Shown here in pieces: positions 60,366-64,000 of a stretch of DNA of 64,000 nucleotides. The stretch is from positions 1-64,000 of the forward strand of contig NZ_QEOL01000025.1 in the NCBI RefSeq assembly GCF_003096715.1, read 5' to 3'. How positions within the stretch are numbered: the stretch's first letter is position 1; every line of letters begins with the position of its first letter. A model generated the notes under the pieces. That model ran no database searches and had not been told where the DNA came from. It worked only from the letters and a program-made list of their open reading frames with translations. A program made the translations under genes and the position numbers. Origin of the DNA: Paraburkholderia silvatlantica. GTDB lineage: Bacteria; Pseudomonadota; Gammaproteobacteria; Burkholderiales; Burkholderiaceae.

Positions 60366-61886
60366 ATGACCTTATGGATCAAACAACGCACGTACACGCT
60401 CTGCCTGCTCGTGCTCGCGTTGCTCCTGGCAGGCGCTCAAGCGGTGCGCGCGCAAGACGCGCCGCAGCCCGCTCCGTACAAACCCGAGGAACTGGAGGCG
60501 CTCGTCGCACCCATTGCGCTCTATCCCGATTCGGTGCTGGCGCAAGTCCTGATGGCATCGACTTACCCGCTCGAAATCGTGCACGCGGCGCGCTGGGTCA
60601 AGGAGCACCCGAAGCTGAAGGGCGACGAAGCCGTCAAGGCCGTGCAGGATCAGCCGTGGGACACGAGCGTGAAATCGCTCGTCGCGTTCCCGCAGGCGCT
60701 CGAACCGATGAACGACAAGCTCGACTGGACCCAGAAGCTCGGTGACGCATTCCTCGCGCAGGAAAAGGATGTGCTCGCCGCCGTGCAGCGCCTGCGTGCG
60801 CGCGCACAGGATTCGGGCAACCTGAAGAGCAACGAGCAGCAGAAGGTCGTGGTCGAACAGCCGCCCGCGCAAGGCGGCCAGACCATCGTGAAGATCGAGC
60901 CGGCCAACCCCGAGGTGATCTACGTGCCCGCGTACAACCCTACGGTCGTATATGGCGCATGGAGCTACCCGGCCTATCCGCCGTACGCCTGGCCGCCCTA
61001 TCCCGCTTACTATCCTGGCGGCGCGCTGATGACCGGCTTCGCGTGGGGCGTCGGGCTCGCCGCCGCGGGCGCGATCTTCGGCAACTGCAACTGGGGCGGC
61101 GGCGACGTCAACATCAACGTGGACAAGGCGCGCAACGTCAATCGCAACTTCGACAGCACGAAAGTCCAGGGAGGCAAGTGGCAGCACGACTCGAGCCACC
61201 GCCAGGGCGTTGCGTACCGTGACAATGCTACGCGCGAGAAGTTCGGCAACAACGTGGCAGGCGCCGACGGCCGCCGCGACTATCGCGGCCGCAATGGTCA
61301 GAACGGCCAGAACGGCGCCAGCGTGGCCGACCGCGCCGGCAACCGCGGCGGCGCAGGCGGCGAGGGCCTGGGCAATGGCAACCGCGGGAATCAGGGCAAT
61401 CCTGGCAATCGCGGGGGCGCAGGCAATAACGCGAGTGCCGGCAATCGCGCAAACTTCGCCGACAACGGGGCCGGTGGAAATCGCGGGAACCTTGGCGATA
61501 ATGGCGCCGGCGGCAATCGCGGGAACATCGGCAATAACGGCGCCGGCGGCAATCGCGGGAATCCCGGCGATAACGGCGCCGGCGGCAATCGCGGGAACAT
61601 CGGCAATAACGGCGCCGGAGGCAATCGCGGTGGCGTGGGCAATAATGCCGGCGTGAGCAATCGCGTGAGCACCGGGGCAGGCGGCGGGTTTGGCGGTGGC
61701 GGCGGCGGGAGCTACAGTGGCGGAGGCGGCCGTGATGGCGCCTTCCAGGGTGTGGGCAGCGGCGGCGCCACCCAGCGCGACGCGAGCCGCGGCCGCTCCA
61801 GCATGCAGTCTTCAGGGTTCAGCCGTCCGAGCGGCGGCGGCGGGATGCGTGGCGGTGGCGGCGGCCGTGGCGGCGGCAGACGGTAG
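60366..61886 (+). CDS. DUF3300 exported protein with Gly/Asn-rich repeat tail
   Basis: 506 residues, signal peptide to VRA-QD (about 29). DUF3300 domain: YKPEELEALVAPIALYPDSV, LAQVLMASTYPLEIVHAARW, WDTSVKSLVAFPQALEPMND and PEVIYVPAYNPTVVYGAWSY. From about residue 300 the chain is Gly/Asn/Arg low complexity, with five 12-residue units of the pattern DNGAGGNRGNIG, then a Gly-rich end. The N-terminal domain is envelope-located. GGAAGGA precedes ATG 60366. The DUF2950 gene follows 75 bp later, a known pairing. Confidence 0.87.
   Translation: MTLWIKQRTYTLCLLVLALLLAGAQAVRAQDAPQPAPYKPEELEALVAPIALYPDSVLAQVLMASTYPLEIVHAARWVKEHPKLKGDEAVKAVQDQPWDTSVKSLVAFPQALEPMNDKLDWTQKLGDAFLAQEKDVLAAVQRLRARAQDSGNLKSNEQQKVVVEQPPAQGGQTIVKIEPANPEVIYVPAYNPTVVYGAWSYPAYPPYAWPPYPAYYPGGALMTGFAWGVGLAAAGAIFGNCNWGGGDVNINVDKARNVNRNFDSTKVQGGKWQHDSSHRQGVAYRDNATREKFGNNVAGADGRRDYRGRNGQNGQNGASVADRAGNRGGAGGEGLGNGNRGNQGNPGNRGGAGNNASAGNRANFADNGAGGNRGNLGDNGAGGNRGNIGNNGAGGNRGNPGDNGAGGNRGNIGNNGAGGNRGGVGNNAGVSNRVSTGAGGGFGGGGGGSYSGGGGRDGAFQGVGSGGATQRDASRGRSSMQSSGFSRPSGGGGMRGGGGGRGGGRR
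61461..61640 (+). repeat. Five in-frame 36-bp coding repeats
   Basis: Units at 61461, 61497, 61533, 61569 and 61605 each encode 12 residues of the DNGAGGNRGN-x-G type. Copies two to four are nearly identical at the base level, with only D/N and I/P/L differences. The array can expand or contract without frameshift. It lies in the tail of the DUF3300 protein. Confidence 0.88.
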
Positions 61887-61961
61887 GGCCTGCTCACATG
61901 AATAACGGGCCCTTCTGGCGGCCAGCCCCTGGCGTGCCAATGTTTAGTTTGGAGAGCGGCC

Positions 61962-62879
61962 ATGAACAGACATGAGTTTCTCCGTCCGGCTGCATCGGCA
62001 GCGCTCGCAGCGGCGATCGCCATCGCACTCCTCGCGTACGCGCCGCGGCCTTGCGCGGCCGCCGGCCAAAACACCTTCGCTACACCCGACGCGGCGATGG
62101 CCGCGTTCGGCGACGCCGTGGCCGGCAACGACGAGGCGGAACTGCGCACGCTCTTTGGGGCAGATTTCCGCCAGCTCATACCGCCGGTTGGCGCGGAGAT
62201 CCGCGACAAGTTCCTGAGTGAATGGCAGACTTCGCACACCATTCAGGATACCGATGCAAATCACGCGATGATCGCCGTTGGCGACGACGGCTGGACCTTT
62301 CCGGTCCCGCTCGTCAAAACCGCCCAGGGCTGGCACTTCGACACGCACGCCGGTGTCGAGGAGATGCGCGTGCGCCGCATTGGCCGAAACGAGCTTGCCG
62401 TGATGCAGACGATGCTCGCGGTCTACGACGCGCAACGCGAATATGCGCAGACCTATCACGACGGCAGCAACATGCTGGTCTACGCCAGCAAGCTCGCGAG
62501 TTCGCCGGGCAAGCAGGACGGCCTGTACTGGCCGACCGGCCCCGACGCCACGCCGAGCCCGCTAGGCGTCGCATTCCTCAAGGCCGGCGCGCGCAATGCC
62601 GAAAACGCCGGTTACTACGGCTACCACTACAAGCTGCTGACCTCCCAGGGTCCGCACGCGCCGGGCGGCGCGTATAACTACATGGTCGACAACAAGCTGT
62701 TCGGCGGCTTTGGCGTCGTTGCGTGGCCGGTGCGGTACGGCGACACGGGTATCAAGACATTCATGGTGAGCCACGACGGCCAGGTCTACGAGCGCGATCT
62801 CGGCCCGGATGGCGCCGCTAAGGCCGAAGCGATGACGTCCTTCGATCCGGGCCCGGGATGGTCGAAGGCTTCGCCGTGA
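61962..62879 (+). CDS. DUF2950 exported protein
   Basis: 305 residues, signal peptide to CAA-AG (about 35). Family segments: TFATPDAAMAAFGDAVAGND, DGWTFPVPLVKTAQGWHFDT, HAGVEEMRVRRIGRNELAVM, QDGLYWPTGPDATPSPLG and NAGYYGYHYKLLTSQGPHAP. It is cotranscribed with the DUF3300 gene 75 bp before it, the pairing seen in many proteobacteria. Function is not known; both proteins are exported, so an envelope role is likely. Confidence 0.88.
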   Translation: MNRHEFLRPAASAALAAAIAIALLAYAPRPCAAAGQNTFATPDAAMAAFGDAVAGNDEAELRTLFGADFRQLIPPVGAEIRDKFLSEWQTSHTIQDTDANHAMIAVGDDGWTFPVPLVKTAQGWHFDTHAGVEEMRVRRIGRNELAVMQTMLAVYDAQREYAQTYHDGSNMLVYASKLASSPGKQDGLYWPTGPDATPSPLGVAFLKAGARNAENAGYYGYHYKLLTSQGPHAPGGAYNYMVDNKLFGGFGVVAWPVRYGDTGIKTFMVSHDGQVYERDLGPDGAAKAEAMTSFDPGPGWSKASP

Positions 62880-62917
62880 CGCTCGGCACTGGCGCGACGT
62901 CGACGCAGCGCCGCGTG

Positions 62918-63754
62918 TCAAGGCGCGTGCGCGGGTTCGGGGGCGCTCGCGCGCGCCGGCGCATCTTCGCCGAGCATGTAGAGCAGTAGCGCGTCGCGAT
63001 CGGGTCCGCTCATCGCCGCCGTCGAGCGCATGAGCACCGCGCTCGCCCAGCAGATGTCAGCCATCGTGGCGCCCGGCCCGCCGTTCGTGACGCGCTCGAG
63101 CCGCGCCACGGATTGCGGATCGCCAGCGAGCGTGGCGTTGACCGCATCGTCCAGATGCCGCAATGCCTGCTCGTACGCCACGGGCGTGGGCAACCTGACC
63201 GGCGCGGCGAGCACGGAACGGATCACCACGCGATAAAGCAACGAGAAGTATTCGGCCGTGTCGGCATCGCTCATGCTGCCGATCGAAATGCTTTGGCCAA
63301 TGTCCTGCACGCTCGCCACGCCCTGACAATCGCCGCGCGCCGCGCGGCCCATGTATTTCGCGAGCAGCGTGAAGTACGCCAACCGGTCTTGCGGCGTCAG
63401 ACGCGCAATGCCGCCGCGGATCAGGCGCTCGCGCGCCGCGTCGTCGCGCAGCCGCGCCTCGAGGCCCGCCGCGCCGCCGGGCACGGCGACCGCTACGGCC
63501 GGGTCCGCGCGCAGCCGGTAGAACCAGGCTTCGACGATGCGCGCCTTGATCGTCTCCTGCTCCACGCCGGCCTCGCGCAACGCCGCCGCGCTTTGCGCGG
63601 ACGTCGGCTCGGCGGGCGCGACAACGTAATCGAGCACCGCGAAGAGTCCCGCCGGCGTGTCCTCGCTGCGCGGCACGCTGCCCGACGCATCGTGGCCCGC
63701 CAGCGCCAGCGCAGTGGCCAACAGTGCGAACGACGCACAATGCAACGTCTTCAT
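62918..63754 (-). CDS. Hypothetical exported helical protein
   Basis: 278 residues, signal peptide (1-25). The mature protein is Ala/Arg-rich and helical, with blocks such as REAGVEQETIKARIVEAWFYRL, LTPQDRLAYFTLLAKYMGRAA and a loop GDCQGVASVQDIGQSISIGS. I do not recognise a family. It lies 20 bp downstream of the PqiC-like gene on the same strand, so it may belong to that envelope-transport operon. Confidence 0.6.
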   Translation of the reverse strand: MKTLHCASFALLATALALAGHDASGSVPRSEDTPAGLFAVLDYVVAPAEPTSAQSAAALREAGVEQETIKARIVEAWFYRLRADPAVAVAVPGGAAGLEARLRDDAARERLIRGGIARLTPQDRLAYFTLLAKYMGRAARGDCQGVASVQDIGQSISIGSMSDADTAEYFSLLYRVVIRSVLAAPVRLPTPVAYEQALRHLDDAVNATLAGDPQSVARLERVTNGGPGATMADICWASAVLMRSTAAMSGPDRDALLLYMLGEDAPARASAPEPAHAP

Positions 63755-63773
63755 GAGACCCCGCGTGGCGTAC

Positions 63774-64000
63774 TCACTCCGTCGCACTGCCAACTGTTGC
63801 GTGGTCCGCGCGAATCGCGGCGGCGATGTCCGCGCTGATGGTGGCGAGTGCGCGATCGTGCGCGTCGACGAGCGCGCCGTAGTCCTGGCTCGTCACCTGC
63901 TCGTGCGCCACCGTGTGCCCGAGCGTCAGCGCCTGGTGACCCGGCGGGCGCACGACCCATTGCGCATCGATCGTCACCGAGTCTCCCAATACGCTGTCAA
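63774..64000 (-). CDS. PqiC-like ABC-type auxiliary lipoprotein, C-terminal part (cut by window edge)
   Basis: The open frame runs off the right edge. The visible 74 residues read SVTIDAQWVVRPPGHQALTL, then AHEQVTSQDYGALVDAHDRA and ISADIAAAIRAD. The ending, with YGALV-A---AL--IS-DIA, is typical of the ABC-type transport auxiliary lipoprotein (PqiC/YmbA, DUF330) family. This family partners MCE-type lipid transporters, whose genes would lie beyond the edge. Confidence 0.65.
   Translation of the reverse strand, partial: DSVLGDSVTIDAQWVVRPPGHQALTLGHTVAHEQVTSQDYGALVDAHDRALATISADIAAAIRADHATVGSATE

Overview
The window is about 64 kb of high-GC, gene-dense chromosome from a Burkholderiaceae-type betaproteobacterium, most likely Paraburkholderia, Caballeronia or a close relative. 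This is inferred from protein flavour and gene repertoire, not from a search. Supporting features are an intracellular PHB depolymerase, an OmpC-like general porin, several amino-acid ABC systems, an Ior-type molybdenum hydroxylase, many LuxR/IclR/AraC regulators and Burkholderia-style catabolic clusters. I saw no rRNA, tRNA, insertion sequence, prophage or CRISPR array. Both ends cut genes: the tail of an MFS transporter at the left, and the tail of a PqiC-like lipoprotein on the minus strand at the right.

Left third (1-21.5 kb): a ClC chloride exchanger and a small membrane protein. Then comes a three-gene periplasmic aldehyde/isoquinoline oxidoreductase operon (2Fe-2S subunit, Tat-exported molybdopterin subunit, tri-haem cytochrome c), ended by a strong hairpin. 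Next is a minus-strand block for histidine-derived compounds: an IclR regulator, a complete polar amino-acid ABC importer, hutF and hutG, and a second binding protein. An ABC-2 exporter pair, a 451-residue protein of unknown function and an orphan ParA ATPase follow. Upstream of parA lie nine perfect copies of a 10-bp repeat and a 40-residue secreted peptide gene. A purine-type operon (BMP-family binding protein plus nucleobase deaminase), a frameshifted cupin and phaZ complete the block.

Middle (21.8-46.4 kb): a GST is followed by the most unusual locus. It contains two circularly permuted ATP-grasp proteins (one fused to an alpha-E domain), two transglutaminase-like proteins (one fused to DUF2126) and a divergent zinc metallopeptidase. 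This is a predicted peptide-ligation and peptide-cleavage system of unknown product. Then come a phosphate-binding protein with a Pho-box-like site, a Lys/Ala-rich DNA-binding protein behind a strong palindromic operator, a NUDIX hydrolase and a CHAD-domain protein, a DUF305/beta-propeller operon, a DHA2-family efflux pump, a cobalamin riboswitch with a BtuB-type receptor, and a small DUF899/DUF2182/regulator cluster.

Right third (46.6-64 kb): a BON protein and a porin lie downstream of an eight-gene minus-strand catabolic operon. Its members are a beta-keto acid cleavage enzyme (BKACE), an MFS transporter, a quinone oxidoreductase, a TauD-type dioxygenase, an RBBP9-like hydrolase, a FrnE-like DsbA protein, a Rieske ferredoxin and an acyl-CoA ligase, with a divergent AraC activator. 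A FixJ-type two-component pair, an AT-rich stretch without a convincing gene, the paired DUF3300/DUF2950 exported proteins and two partly characterised exported proteins close the window. Start codons were chosen from ribosome-binding sites and family starts. All functions come from reading motifs by eye.
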